DNA of 64,000 bases from Pieris napi. Lineage: Eukaryota; Arthropoda; Insecta; Lepidoptera; Pieridae. Every line of letters starts with the position of its first letter. Within the stretch, counting starts at the first letter, position 1. The DNA lies in the NCBI RefSeq assembly GCF_905475465.1, contig NC_062244.1, positions 1,066,501-1,130,500 on the forward strand, read 5' to 3'. Under the pieces are notes generated by a model that was not told where the DNA came from, made no database searches, and was given only the letters and a program-made list of their open reading frames with translations. The translations under genes and the position numbers were made by a program. Shown piece by piece: positions 38,469 through 50,066 of this stretch.

Positions 38469-40609
38469 ACTCTCAGCTCTGATCCAGAGCGTTCAAACTC
38501 TTGGAATGTTGTATAACAAATCGGCAATGAATTTTTTTTCAAGAAAAATGATGAAGGGTTGTAGCCCCATTGGATTATTAATAATACTCTGAATAGATAA
38601 TTATTAATAAATTAGCTCCAAATCAAAGGATCCCTAATTATCAGTCTTTGTGTGACAAAGTTTTTTCTCAATTTGAATTACAGCCATTGTGATTTTTTTA
38701 CGTTTCCCTATACACACCTTGCGTATTCAAATTAGAACTTTTTTCAAATTGTTAATATGTCTATGGTTGCAGTCTATGGTCCGCTTCCTGCTGTCAACAT
38801 TAGGGACAAAAGCGCGCGAGACGGCGCAGTGTTTTGTTTTTTGTAATGGCGTGAGCTGTCAAAATGCATTGAACGATTTGACAGTGATAGGTCTGCAGAT
38901 GTTTTACATATAGCGAAAAAAAAATAGTTTTTTTAATATCTCGGGATAATAATAATATACATATATGTTGTTTTAGGAAGCAGCTATTACTAAGTTTTTA
39001 TAGGTTAACATTTTTAATCGTGAATTTTTATATAGTTTACCGTAAGTCTACTTTATACGTACATAAATATAACTAAGCAAAAGTGAAAAAAAAAACAATC
39101 AACTTTAAAAAAGATCTTTCCAAATCGTGTCCATCATTCAAATACATTTCATTCAAAGTTTCATTCACTCGTTCACAAGGACACATAAAAAAGGCAATCA
39201 CAGTTCGATCATGGAACGAGCGGTTCCTTTGTCTTGCCCCTAATGAGTTTTTAAGTCGATTATAGCAATTTTTCATAGAAAAACTCCTCTAGTGATGTAT
39301 CGTTCGAATCAATCACCGCTCCGGCAACGAATCGAACGAATTTAAATAGATTTTACATCCCTTTTTTGATATGAGCTGGTTCGTAACTAATTTAATTACA
39401 AAACACCTATTTTTCTATTCTAGATTAACTTATTAAGTGTTTTTTTAATAATTACTAAATTATTTTTCGTTGTTGGTAACACAGGAGGCGAATTACGTGT
39501 CTACCAACCAGATGGACCAATTAATTGAAAGACTCATCATTCTCAAAACTACACACTGTTATAAGACAGGTGTTGGACGGAAACCGCTTCCTTACTGACC
39601 ACGACACTTAGACATGAGCTGCCGACTGAATAGAGAGAAGTAATCATAGATAAATCATTCCTTAGTTTTGAAATACGAAAATACTGGCAGTAAATAAAGT
39701 ATAGTTTAACCAACGCTTATGCAAAAAAACAATGGCTTCATCCGGTTCGAAATTTAAATCCAACTAGAATTACGATTCGATTATTTGAATATTGTTCTGC
39801 ATTCAATTGTTTTAGCGTTGTAATTCAATACGAATTAACGGCAGCGAGTTTGATTTGAATAAATGTCAAATGTAGGGTTGACATTTTCAATATTACTTTT
39901 GACGTAACCCTTTAAAGAAATAGGAGATTATTGTATGGAAGCATGGCATACAGGATGTATAGATCCCTTAATCACACTCAATATGAGAATGGAAATTGAA
40001 AAGCTACAAGAAACTCTGATTAAACTCACTATATAAAAGCCATTTACCAGCAAAAACGAACCTGAAACAAAAAACAGGTTAAATAAGTAAAAAATCAGCC
40101 AATACGGGTTTTATGGAAAAAATCGATGGGCGTGGTCCGAACACGCCCAACGTTACAGGCAATATACGTATCGTTTTCGAAGTATCGGTATTCGATCGAA
40201 CGCCCTCACTATCTTCCAAGATATCGAAAACGCCTTCTTAAAAACTAGAATAAACCTATTATTTACTTTAATTCCTACCTATAAAGTCGAAATTTGCTTG
40301 TAAGGTCATATCTTTCAACATATTGATGCGATATTGGTTTTCCATTAAGTCTATCAAGCGAAATACATCTTTATTGCACTGACTCAAAGTTGAATTTCGA
40401 ATGTAGCGTTCTGAAGGAATGTATTGACGCGTTATCGGTGTACGTGTCGTCCCTTTCTAACGTGTGTGGTCCCGGTATGTGCGTCCCTGTCGCCGCGGGA
40501 TGAAGACAACTTTCTTTGTAACTGCGCACTTTTCTTAAGTAAATTCTTAGAAAAGAAATGGAGGTGTTGTTACAATAATAAAACAGTATTCATAAAGTAT
40601 GTTTTGGTC
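38469..40609. other. Intronic stretch without gene
   Basis: AT-rich sequence. One-mismatch copies of the 13-bp motif occur near 39745 and 40390. No gene or transposon is recognised. Confidence 0.45.
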
Positions 40610-41100
40610 ATAGATAAATAGAGCAAGGATGCTTTCTGGTCACAAAAATGTCTTTGGTAAGTTTAATTTAAGTTTGACGATTTAATCACAGATTAAAAAT
40701 TTTGATTTTATTTTTGTTTTTTCAAATGTAATAGATAAATAGAGCAAGGATGCTTTCTGGTCACAAAAATGTCTTTGGTAAGTTAACCATAGAGGCTATT
40801 TAAGTATGACATTTACTTAACAGATTAAAAATTTCGAATTTATTACTTTTGGTTTATCAAATGTAATAGACAAATAGAGCAAGGATGCTTTCTTTTCACA
40901 AAATTATCTCTAGTATGTTAACCATAGAAGCTATTAAAGTTTGATATTTATTTCACAGATTAAAAATTAAAAATGTATTAGTTTTGTTTTATCAAATGTG
41001 CAAAGATGATTTCTGGTCACAAAAATGTCTTTGGTAGGTTTACCATAGACGCTATTTAAGTTTGACATTCACTTCACAGATTAAAAATTTCCAATATTTG
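40610..41100. repeat. Tandem repeat, ~121-135 bp unit, 4 copies
   Basis: Units start near 40610, 40731, 40866 and about 40998. They share atagataaatagagcaagg, ctggtcacaaaaatgtcttt, accatagasgctatttaag and cacagattaaaaatt. Confidence 0.92.
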
Positions 41101-42302
41101 AAATTGGAATTACGATAAAACATTTCCCACAATAACTATTAGAAGAGATGACCTTGCAATGTATACGATTATACGCCTTAATTCTAGACATTAAAGTCTA
41201 GATTCCTATCCACAATGCCTAGACAAGTGTGTTCAGCATTTATAGTGATTTTTTATGCAAATTAATAACATGATAGGTGAATGAATTTATATTAAGTCAT
41301 ATAATAGATAATTAAAGGGAATCGTGATCTGTGTGTGTTATATAACACAGAACAGAGAAACAACTATTTTTTATAACAGGCATACGTTTGCATATGAAAT
41401 TGGCGTTTTGTATGGGAGGAATAAAACGTAGATTTTTTTATATTATCTATGCACTTTTGATATCTAATAAGTTCATTGTATAACTAAATACCATTTGGAC
41501 GGGAATCAATAATCTTTGAAGGCGATTTCGACTGCCCCTATTGAATTTTGTACCTTGAAAGAAGATATCCAAATTTCGAAAAAAATGGCTATATAATCTA
41601 TATATAAATAACCTTATTTCATGTTTTCCATTGAATAAATAGAGTGACGCAAAGAAAAAAAAATCGGGAAAATGAAATGAATCATTCGTAAAAAAAATTA
41701 ATTCGAAAAAATCAAAGAGGAGATATTTGAAGTCAAAGTAGCCTGTACGAAAAAGCGTATATTTCACATGTAACCTAATATATTGAGGGGTAAATTCCCC
41801 GATAAATAAAGAAAATAAATTAATATTCTTCAAATTAAATAACTCAAAATCTATAGTACGTTGCCTTTTAACATCATCAATACTACATAAATAGCATATA
41901 ATTGGGATGTAACTCGAAAATAAATTCCCATAGTTCATTAGCATCTATTCATTAAATCAAAATATAAATAAACTGAAAAAGGTGATTAGTCCGCCACATG
42001 TATCATGTTTTAGTCAGAAATAACTATTAAAACAGTTTGGAATAACATAATAAACCATGGTTTGTTTATTTTAAGGATTAACCGACTTGGGGATAGAGTT
42101 ATTTATTCATATTTTTGTACTTAGGAACTCCTTGGTTTCCTTATTCCTTATGTCAATAATAATTTATTTATTTACAAAATAATGGTGGAACAAACTAAAC
42201 TTCCTATGATGGCGTACACATTTGTCTTACATATTAGTAACTACTAATTCTACCTTTTAAGACAAACGTTTAAGACATTAAAGTAAAAGTAAAAAAAAAA
42301 AT
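41101..42302. other. Intronic stretch with one long open frame, no gene recognised
   Basis: A 165-codon frame is open on the minus strand over 41447-41944, the longest in the window. Its translation is rich in Phe, Leu, Tyr and Ile and matches nothing I know. Such composition is what AT-rich noncoding DNA yields in one phase, so I do not call a gene. Confidence 0.35.
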
Positions 42303-42500
42303 ATGTAAAAGGAGGCAAATAGGCAGGAGGCTCACCTGATGGTAAGTAGGTACGCCGCCCATGGACACTTAGGTACATTGCCAGAGGGCTCGCAAGTACG
42401 TTGCCGGACTTTTAAGAATTGGTATGCTCTTTTCTTGAAAAAAGTCGAATTGGTTCGAAAATATTTAAGTGGGCAGTTAGTTCCACATAGTAGTGGTGCA
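42303..42500 (-). mobile_element. LINE family A 3' tail
   Basis: Landmarks are aggaggcaaataggcaggag, cgccgcccatggacactta, gcaagtacgttgccggactt and agtgggcagttagttccaca. Confidence 0.88.
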
Positions 42501-43318
42501 AAATCTCCACGGGCGGTGGAGATATACATACATACAAAAACATCTCGAATCGAAGTTTTAATCGAGATTTTTGAGTTCTTTTTGTTATGAATCAAAAGCG
42601 GACACGTGTGGTTAATTTATCACCAAAAGTCAGGAAACTATTGTGGTTTCTAAAGTTTCGATTAGTTTGTGGTGGTAGAATTATTGATGAATTCCTTTAT
42701 TTTATAATCAAATGTCCACCATTTTCAATAACAGTAATTACAATTGCAAAAATACTAACTTATGGACGCAAGAATTTTGGTCTTACGTACTTTATCGAAA
42801 GCTTTGTTAAAGATGAAACATAATGGAGATCAATAACTGAAATGTTTATAATTCTCCAGTTTGTTTATTTATCAAAAATTTCGAAAGATCTCATCCAGGC
42901 AACTGTAAGGAAAAAACAGGCTAAGCAAGGCGTCGAAAAAGGGGAAGAGAAAGTACATCTCAAGTAATACTTAAAGTAGGCATAAATTATTTTTGAAAAT
43001 TCCCATTATCCAACTAACAATTAACCCATCTAATATGCCAAGAGGCGATCAGGAGGTGTTTTATCGTAATAATCCCGGATTACATAATCCTGACACGGGC
43101 CATCGCCTTAATTAGGGGTCAATAGTTTACTCCGGTTTGTAAACCATTGGTTAACATTTGACCTTTGAACTTTGCAAGTCAGATTGTTCTCTATCACATT
43201 ACCAGAATGTCAACTAACACTTCGTATTGCAATAAAATACTTTAAGTATTCGGGAAGTACGGAGTCAGTGAACTGGTAATAGCAGTGAACCTTATACCAA
43301 TGACGACTCGACATTTGA
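42501..43318. other. Intronic stretch without gene
   Basis: AT-rich sequence with nothing I can name. Confidence 0.45.
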
Positions 43319-43575
43319 CGACTCATTGGTCTAGTGGTTAGTACCCCTGACTGCGACCCATGGGTCCCGGGTTCGATCCCCGGCTGAGGCGAACATCGAT
43401 GTGATGAGCATTTGGTGTTGTTCTTAGGTCTTGGGCGTTTAAATATGTATTTATATGTCTATCTATCTATAATATGTATGTATATGTATATCCGTTGCCT
43501 AGTAACCATAACACAAGCTTCACCAGCTTAGCATGGGACTAGGTGTGAATTGTCTTTTAAAAAAAAAAAAAAAAA
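43319..43575 (+). mobile_element. tRNA-derived SINE family 2, full length with A tail
   Basis: The tRNA-like head has an A-box region tggtctagtggttagtaccc and B box ccgggttcgatccccgg. The body holds gatgtgatgagcatttggtg, a tatctatctataatatgtat microsatellite and aagcttcaccagcttagcat. It ends in a 17-base A run. Its acceptor-stem ends ctca/tgag can pair. A SINE 1 piece abuts its tail. Confidence 0.93.
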
Positions 43576-43617
43576 TGGCGCTACAAGATTTTAGCTCTGG
43601 GCCTCAGATTTCTATAT
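43576..43617 (-). mobile_element. SINE family 1, 3' end fragment
   Basis: tggcgctacaagattttagc and gggcctcagatttctatat mark the reverse-oriented 3' end. It joins directly to the A tail of the SINE 2 copy. Confidence 0.85.
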
Positions 43618-43752
43618 GGGGCCGTTCAAGTATTCACGAGTCCACGAAAAATAAGCCAGAAACTAAAGTCTTCAAAGAGTTGTCAAACCAGTTCTTCTAT
43701 TTGAACTGTGACATTTTTGACAGTGCTCAAACCGTTTAAAAATAATTAAATC

Positions 43753-44031
43753 AGTGGCGCTACAACCTCTTTAGGTCTGGGCCTCACATTTCTAAATCTA
43801 TTTCATGATCATTTTTTCAATCTAATAGGCAAGTAGGTGATCAGCCTCCTGTGCCTGACACACGCTGACGTTTTGGGTCTAAGACATGTCGGTTTCCTCA
43901 CGATGTTTTCCTCACCGTTCGAGCGAATGTGAAATGCGCACATAGAAAGAAAGTCCATGCACAGCCGGGGATCGAACCTACGACCTCAGGGATGATAGTC
44001 TCACGCTGGAGCCACTAGGCCAACACTGCTC
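43753..44031 (-). mobile_element. SINE family 1, full length
   Basis: This is a very well preserved copy running from agtggcgctacaacctcttt through gatcagcctcctgtgcctga and gaacctacgacctcaggg to actaggccaacactgctc. Both head boxes are present. Confidence 0.96.
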
Positions 44032-44166
44032 AAAACGTTAATACTGTATAAAAACTTTAGAGGTGTCAAGGGACACCCGGATGGAACGAAATTCCTTTCG
44101 ATTAATTTATATGTTAATTGGTATCATAACAGTATGATAGATTTTCTCGACACCAATCTTACGACG

Positions 44167-44278
44167 AAAAAAAAAAGCCAACATCACGAGGTGTTCCCAG
44201 GCGGTCACCCATCCAAGTACTGACCTCGCCCGACGTTGCGTAACTTCGGTGATCGGACGAGAACCTGTGTATTACAAT
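44167..44278 (-). rRNA. 5S rRNA-like copy, 5' end lost
   Basis: On the minus strand, ggttctcgtccgatcaccga through gtgaccgcctgggaacacc to gtgatgttggc matches insect 5S rRNA over about 102 nt. It is followed by a T10 run (44167-44176), the Pol III terminator. The internal box A, intermediate element and box C are present (box A has one change, aagttacgcaacg). The first ~18 nt of the normal gene are replaced by unrelated sequence, so it is most likely a pseudogene or the head of a 5S-derived retroelement. Confidence 0.88.
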
Positions 44279-44596
44279 AGCAAATAGCAAAAAAGTGTCG
44301 TGACAACTTTTCTTAAGAATTTTTTCCGTCTAGCCCCCTTTCACAACGCGCGATAAGGAACTTCGTTCCAAAAACTTTCTGTTTTGTGTGATTATTTGTT
44401 TTATTAATTAATTGTGAATAAACACTTACGTATAACATTGAAAATTCAAAATAGCGTCTGCTTATTCAAAGTCTCCCCAAGGGCGGGATCGAAGGTCGAA
44501 TGAAGTATTTATTGAGTTGCGGTTGACCAGGGTATTTTATTGTTAGGGGCGATTCAGGGGATGTTTTCATAATCAATTCGGCATTATTATTGTATA

Positions 44597-45020
44597 CTAG
44601 CTGGCCTGGCGAACATCGTACCGCCTAACAGTCGATTCTTTATTATTTTTTAATACTTATTCTGCTATTTGGGACACCGGTCTAGCTAGTAAGATAAAAA
44701 AAAGAAAGTTGATAATACAACAAATACATTATGTCAAAAAATCAAAATTTACCTTCCCGGAACCCCTCCACTAACACTTGAACTTTATGATATGGTATTA
44801 AAGTTCAAATTGACTTTTAAGTATTATTACAAATATTATGTATGGGAGTATAGAAAAGTGTTGTTTTTAGACTTATTCACTCAATTTTTTTAATTTTTCT
44901 CTCCGTAAGAACCATCCTCGTACTTCAAAGAATATTATAAAGAATGAATTGGCCAAATCGATCAAGCCGTTTTCATGTTATGTCGTGACAACGGAAAACG
45001 GGTTTCATTTTTATATACTA
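44597..45020 (-). mobile_element. Helitron-like element
   Basis: The minus-strand 3' end reads ttcgccaggccagctag, with a GGCG/CGCC hairpin 11 nt before the terminal CTAG. The other end is near tatataaaaatgaaaccc but lacks a clear TC start. It is noncoding. Confidence 0.65.
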
Positions 45021-45203
45021 GTGGCTTTATGCTACGCCCGAGGACGGGAGTTCGAATCACGTGTGTACCAATAGATTTTTTATTTTAACATGTAAAAGAG
45101 TTTTTTTAATTTTTTTATATAGATAAACACAATTATCCCTTTTTATGAAGCATACAAGTTATGGAGTTGTTCGGAATCCGAGATTCAACATCGTAAGTCA
45201 GTA

Positions 45204-45430
45204 TACGAAATACTATCCCTATCACATCCGTCGTTCCACAACTAAGCGTTTTCTAAGGTCATTTTTGCACCACCACTATGTGGAACCAGCTGCCCACTGA
45301 AGTATTTCCGAACCAATTCGACTTAGGGTCCTTCAAGAAAACCTTAGAAGCCTTTTGGTAATTTGAGTGTCCATGGGCGGCGGTATCCTAAACATCAGAT
45401 GAGCCTATTGCCCATTTGCTTATGTTACTT
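45204..45430 (+). mobile_element. LINE family A 3' tail
   Basis: Plus-strand copy: accaccactatgtggaacca, gctgcccactgaagtatttc, cgaaccaattcgacttaggg, gtccatgggcggcggtatcc. Confidence 0.88.
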
Positions 45431-45771
45431 AAAAAGATAAGAAACTCTATATTAAAAGGTGTCTGTGCGGAACTTTGGTCCCTATAGAAAGAGCGATATT
45501 TTTAGCAATTGTAAAAACATCGAATCCAGTTCAATAGTATTAAATATCGTTGCTAATGGGTAATGTTGACAACAGGTGCTGGGAATCAAAACCGACAGTT
45601 ATACTTTACATCTGGTATTGGCTATCTATTTTCAGTCAAGACAATGAATGGTATTCAATATATTAAGTAGGTAGGTACTGAGGAATTGTTGGATAGTTAA
45701 AAAGGCGACCATTTTTTAATTATCACGGGTGTTTTTAAAAAAAAGTACGTGCGTACAAAGTACACATGTCA

Positions 45772-46103
45772 GAAGTGAAACTTCTTTGGCAATCTAATTT
45801 TTAAGTTAGATTTCCGAGACTTAGAGGTAGGGAAAAAGGAAGATATGTCAGGTTAAACACGTGGCATTTTAATTTACAATTCGTCATTTGAGATTTCAAT
45901 AAATTACTTTGCATAAAATATAAAAAAAATACTATTAAAAAATTCTCTTTACGAATGTTTTATTTTAAAAATAGAATTTCTATTAGGTAATTCGCCCTTT
46001 TCACTCTCTCAATCGCTCTCTCCCTTTTCTTCGCCTAAATTTCACATCTACGTGACGTTTTTTTAAAAAATTTACCCACATGCGCCTAAAGAAGTTTCAC
46101 TTC
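45772..46103. mobile_element. MITE-like element with terminal inverted repeats
   Basis: The left end GAAGTGAAACTTCTTTGG (45772-45789) and right end CTAAAGAAGTTTCACTTC (46086-46103) are inverted repeats with one mismatch. The interior (acacgtggcattttaattta, cgtcatttgagatttcaata) matches the truncated copy at 13334-13551. It encodes no transposase. True ends may lie a few bases further out. Confidence 0.75.
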
Positions 46104-46272
46104 AAAAATAGTTCTTCATGTATCAATACCGAACTGGACAATCACACCCTATGTAGATGCGGCCTATTGCAGCTCCTTTTCAGGAGATACCCGTTCAAAT
46201 GAACCCATATCAAACTGTCTAGAGAAGATGGAAGGAGTACTCCTGTGCTGTTTTACGATGATCCATCCATCT

Positions 46273-46523
46273 TTTTTTTTTTTTAAAGACAATTCACACC
46301 AATTGACCTAGTCCCATGCTAAGCTGGTGAAGCTTGTGTTATGGGTACTAGGCAACGGATATACATACATATTATAGATAGATATACATATAAATACATA
46401 TTTAAACACCCAAGACCTAACAACACCAAATGCTCATCACATCAATGTTCGCCTCAGCCGGGGATCGAACCCGGGACCCATGGATTCGCAGTCAGGGGTA
46501 CTAGCCACTAGACCAATGAGTCG
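46273..46523 (-). mobile_element. SINE family 2, full length
   Basis: Reverse orientation: T run (A tail), ctaagctggtgaagcttgtg, ccggggatcgaacccggg, gaccaatgagtc. It is about as long as the 43319 copy and very similar. Confidence 0.93.
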
Positions 46524-46729
46524 TCAATCCAAATCCATCTGACTATAACCAGGCTCCTACAGCCACTTAATTTTTGACAATTTGTACGATATTATTGATA
46601 CACAAAGAATAGAAAATATTCTGACATTCATAACATATTTGTTTCCCTTCGCGGAAATGACAGACACACAATGGTATTATAAGGCCAATAAAAGAATAAA
46701 ATATTCGCGAAACCAATGGCCCGATTGTA

Positions 46730-46870
46730 TCATTTGATTTCCGAACGTCCCGAGCGGCGCCCTCTACCGGAAGTGCGTTGAGCGGGAAAATAGGCGGAAA
46801 TATCCGGGGCAAAAAAATCCCGAAGAATTTGCATGCGAAAGGGCCACTTGCTGGGGATGTGGGGGTGTCG
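46730..46870. promoter_or_regulatory. GC-rich unique patch with octamer-like site
   Basis: A compositional island with gagcggcgccctctaccgg, gcgttgagcgggaaaatagg and atttgcatgcgaaa (POU octamer-like). It has no convincing reading frame. A regulatory role is inferred from composition and motif only. Confidence 0.25.
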
Positions 46871-47600
46871 ATAAAAGTTAACATTTATTTATGCATAAAT
46901 ATATAGTATTTACAATATTCTTAATCTACGTAGTAATAATAATAATAAAACATTATTTTTTCCGACTTTTTGTTCCCTTTGGAGTAGAGATTCTTAGGCC
47001 ATGGGGTTATTGTACAGGCGATAATTAAAGATTTAAGTTGGCACCTGGTAGACAGTACCGGTGAGGCCAGAGCTGGTGCTTTCTGGTAGTTAATAAGTAT
47101 CGCTATACATCGAAGAAATGCTGCCATCAAAGGGTACACTGCCACAGGGACGAAACTTTTTAAATTTGTTTTAATTTTCTATTTAATAGTACAATAATTA
47201 ATTTGAAAATGGGCTTAGCTACAGTAGAATAATTATATAGAAATAAATAATAAAATAATCGAAACGGATAGATCGGCATTGATGTAGATTTACGGCGAAA
47301 AACAGTTTTTTTTTCATAAATGAAATTTGTCTTTGGGTTTACATAAATAATCACTTTGAGTGAGACTCGCTAAGTATGACATATGTCAAAAATGGTATAA
47401 CCATACATCTATTTTTAAAAAAAAGTTAGAACTCTAAAACATATCGATAAATGTCCCATCCCTAAAGACACCCCGATCGGTCGTAAATTTGTCAGATTGT
47501 CGATTCACCCGCAAACACTCGATACGACACTTTGTTATGATAATGCTTTCTTACGTTATTGTATTTTTCTATTTTTATTGTGTTCATTTCCCGCTCGTTA
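46871..47600. other. Intronic stretch without gene
   Basis: AT-rich. Nothing is recognised. Confidence 0.45.
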
Positions 47601-47868
47601 CATTCTAAATTCAAACTTTGGCGTTCTAAATTTGAAAACAGCGATCGCAAATAAACAAGTCGTAAATTGCACTTAGACTTTTAAAGATAGTGTTATCACT
47701 GAAAAGTGTATCAATTGTCGAACACACCTAAAGACTGAATTTCAAAGGAAATCCACTGACTCAGAATTAATAAGTCATTTGGAAATCAAACATACCAAGA
47801 AGCACTGTGGGACTAACAAGTAGTTTGGTATTCAGATAAAAACTGAGAACAGAGGTATTCTGGGTATT

Positions 47869-47970
47869 TAGGTCTGGACCTCAGATTTCTGTATCTCTTT
47901 TATGATTTGTCAATCTAATAGGCAAGTCTACAAAACGATGTTTTCCTTCATCGTTTGAGCGAGTGTTAAA
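47869..47970 (-). mobile_element. SINE family 1, fragment
   Basis: ggtctggacctcagatttct, caatctaataggcaag, then a jump to acgatgttttccttcatcg. The head is absent. Confidence 0.85.
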
Positions 47971-48418
47971 TTTTAAGAGAAACTAATTTAGTTTTAAAGT
48001 ATTGGAACGAAGTTCCATATTTGTATAAAGTAGTTTATTTAAAGTATTTTTCTACATATAACTGTTTTATCAGTCCTAATATCAGTACTATATGTTTTAT
48101 TTAGTTTACAACTTTACACCACACAAATCACATAGCTATACATGTAGTTAATATATGTGTATATATTACGGCGAATCAAAAATAATATTGTTTATAAAGT
48201 TCTCTTGAGTATAAGTGAGAAAATAAATAGATTTGTTGTAATGAACTTTCAACCGCTAACTCCATGAGGTCAGGGTCAAGGGAAATAATGATACTTGGGT
48301 TCTAAAGAATCTTTATCATCAGTTGCATGTATTTAGATTGACGATATTTTTAACGTTAACGTTTTAAACGATAACTATACGATTACGTTTTCGGGGTAAG
48401 TTTAAGGCTAATCAATTA

Positions 48419-48627
48419 ATGGGTCCCGGGTTCGATCCCCGGCTGAGACTAACATCGATGTGATGAGCATTTGTGCTTAGGTCTTGGGTGTTTAAATATG
48501 TATTTATATGTCTATCTATCTATAATATGTATGTATATCCGTTGCCTAGTACCCATAACACAAGCTTCACCAGCTTAGCATGGGACTCGGTCAATTGGTG
48601 TAAATTGTCTTTATTAAAAAAAAAAAA
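48419..48627 (+). mobile_element. SINE family 2, 5'-truncated
   Basis: It begins inside the tRNA head at atgggtcccgggttcgatcc and continues through the microsatellite to ttagcatgggactcggtc and an A run. Confidence 0.92.
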
Positions 48628-49389
48628 TTAAATGCTATCTTTTTAGGATTAAGCACCTTTATAACCCTTTTCTTCTTTTCTTCTCTTCAGGGTTTGTTTA
48701 TTTATAATGTTTAAGCAACAATAAATATTTAAAAAAGCAAATGATTCCTTGTCGTTACTTGAAATAAATAGATTTTAAGTATTTTTCGTGGTAGAAAATT
48801 TTAATCATCGATAAAGTATTTACGGAAATATATAGTATAAATACGGAAGTATTTTATTGTTTTTTTTACAGATTAAGGGTTATCTTTGCGTACGTCAAAA
48901 GCATTTTTAATATGTCTTAGCGAGACTTACTCAAAGTGATTTTTATGAAACCCAGAGACAAATTCCATTTATAATAAAAAATAATCGGTAATTTATAGTA
49001 AATTTTTATGTTTTCATTTCGAAAATTCCCAATAATTACGACCGTTTTTTGTCGTAAACCCACATCAATTCCGATCTATCCGTTTCGATTATTCGTATAC
49101 AAAGATGGTAGTCCTAAAATTTTATAGACTATAAAACAGTGACTTACGAACACCGCGGTCACTTGCCACCTTCACTTAAATCTCGCTAGGGGTGGCGATC
49201 GTAACAAAATAATACGTCAAACGTGACGTTAGTAAAACGTCAACTTCAATTAAGTTTTTAGCCATTTGACAAGTGTTGCTACGGTAATGAAGCTTTGAAA
49301 AGCTATTTAATTTTGAAGGTAATTTCGCCTTTTTCCCGATGGGGTAGCGAGACCACAGATCTCCACACGTGACATTCACCATACATGCT

Positions 49390-49565
49390 CGTTGGTTATG
49401 GGTACCTTGCCCCTTCTCTAGTACCTCCTGAAAATGGTCCAGGTGTGTAAGACAAGGTCTACCCTACCCGATCGAACCATCCACGGTTGCCTTGTATATC
49501 CTACTTGTTAACAGCTTCCCATTCATCCGTTTTACATGACCAAACCACCTAAGCATTCCCTTTCG
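49390..49565 (-). pseudogene. Reverse-transcriptase C-terminal remnant
   Basis: The minus-strand frame reads GMLRWFGHVKRMNGKL, SRIYKATVDGSIG, a stop, then GRPCLTHLDHFQEVLEKGQG. GMLRWFGHVxRM and YxAxVDGxxGxGRP are well-known C-terminal blocks of insect non-LTR retrotransposon polymerases. One in-frame stop is visible. Confidence 0.75.
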
Positions 49566-50066
49566 TATCCTAGTAATAACTTTTTTTTTATAATCACTAC
49601 ATAACTAAAACACTGTCTCATCATAAAGATAATTGAGGGAGAGAGACGAAACGAATCTGTACATACTTTGCTAAACTTTAGGTTGGCAACCCTAATCCAA
49701 ACATTCGAAATTCAAATACAATATAACGACTAGTTCTAATTTTACGAGCCCTTTAACTATGGACGAGACATTTTTAAACGATCGACGAAAACAAGCATTT
49801 AATGGGAAATGAGGCTTTATGCGATCCATTTTATTAATAACTTTTAATATTTATAGTAATTATTTTTTATACGCTGTGGACGTTTTTGATTAGCCATTAA
49901 TTTTTTTCTATCATCAAAAGTTTAATTGGTTTTAAATGAACTTCTTTAAAATAGTAAACATTTTAGACATAAGTTATTTTTTCTATATGGCATAAACTAT
50001 TTAAATCAAAATCAAAATACAACATTATGTATCTATGTATCGTTAAGTGGTCACACTGAAAGAAAT

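Noticed and set aside
40610..41100. A CRISPR-like repeat array
   Set aside because: Repeats are long, degenerate and contiguous without unique spacers, and the genome is eukaryotic.
41447..41944. A novel membrane-like protein gene on the minus strand
   Set aside because: Composition matches AT-rich noncoding DNA read in one phase. I see no motif and no support beyond length.
43320..43390. A tRNA gene
   Set aside because: The tRNA-like head is the start of SINE 2: the same body and A tail follow in three copies, and the fold is incomplete.
44177..44278. A functional 5S rRNA gene
   Set aside because: The first ~18 nt are not 5S-like, so a normal 5S rRNA cannot be made.
45019..45083. A further SINE head (agtggctttatgctacgccc, gggagttcgaatcac)
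   Set aside because: Only weak similarity to the SINE 1 head, with no body following.
46130..46260. Possible coding remnant next to the MITE
   Set aside because: Frames can be read for about 35 residues but match no family I know.
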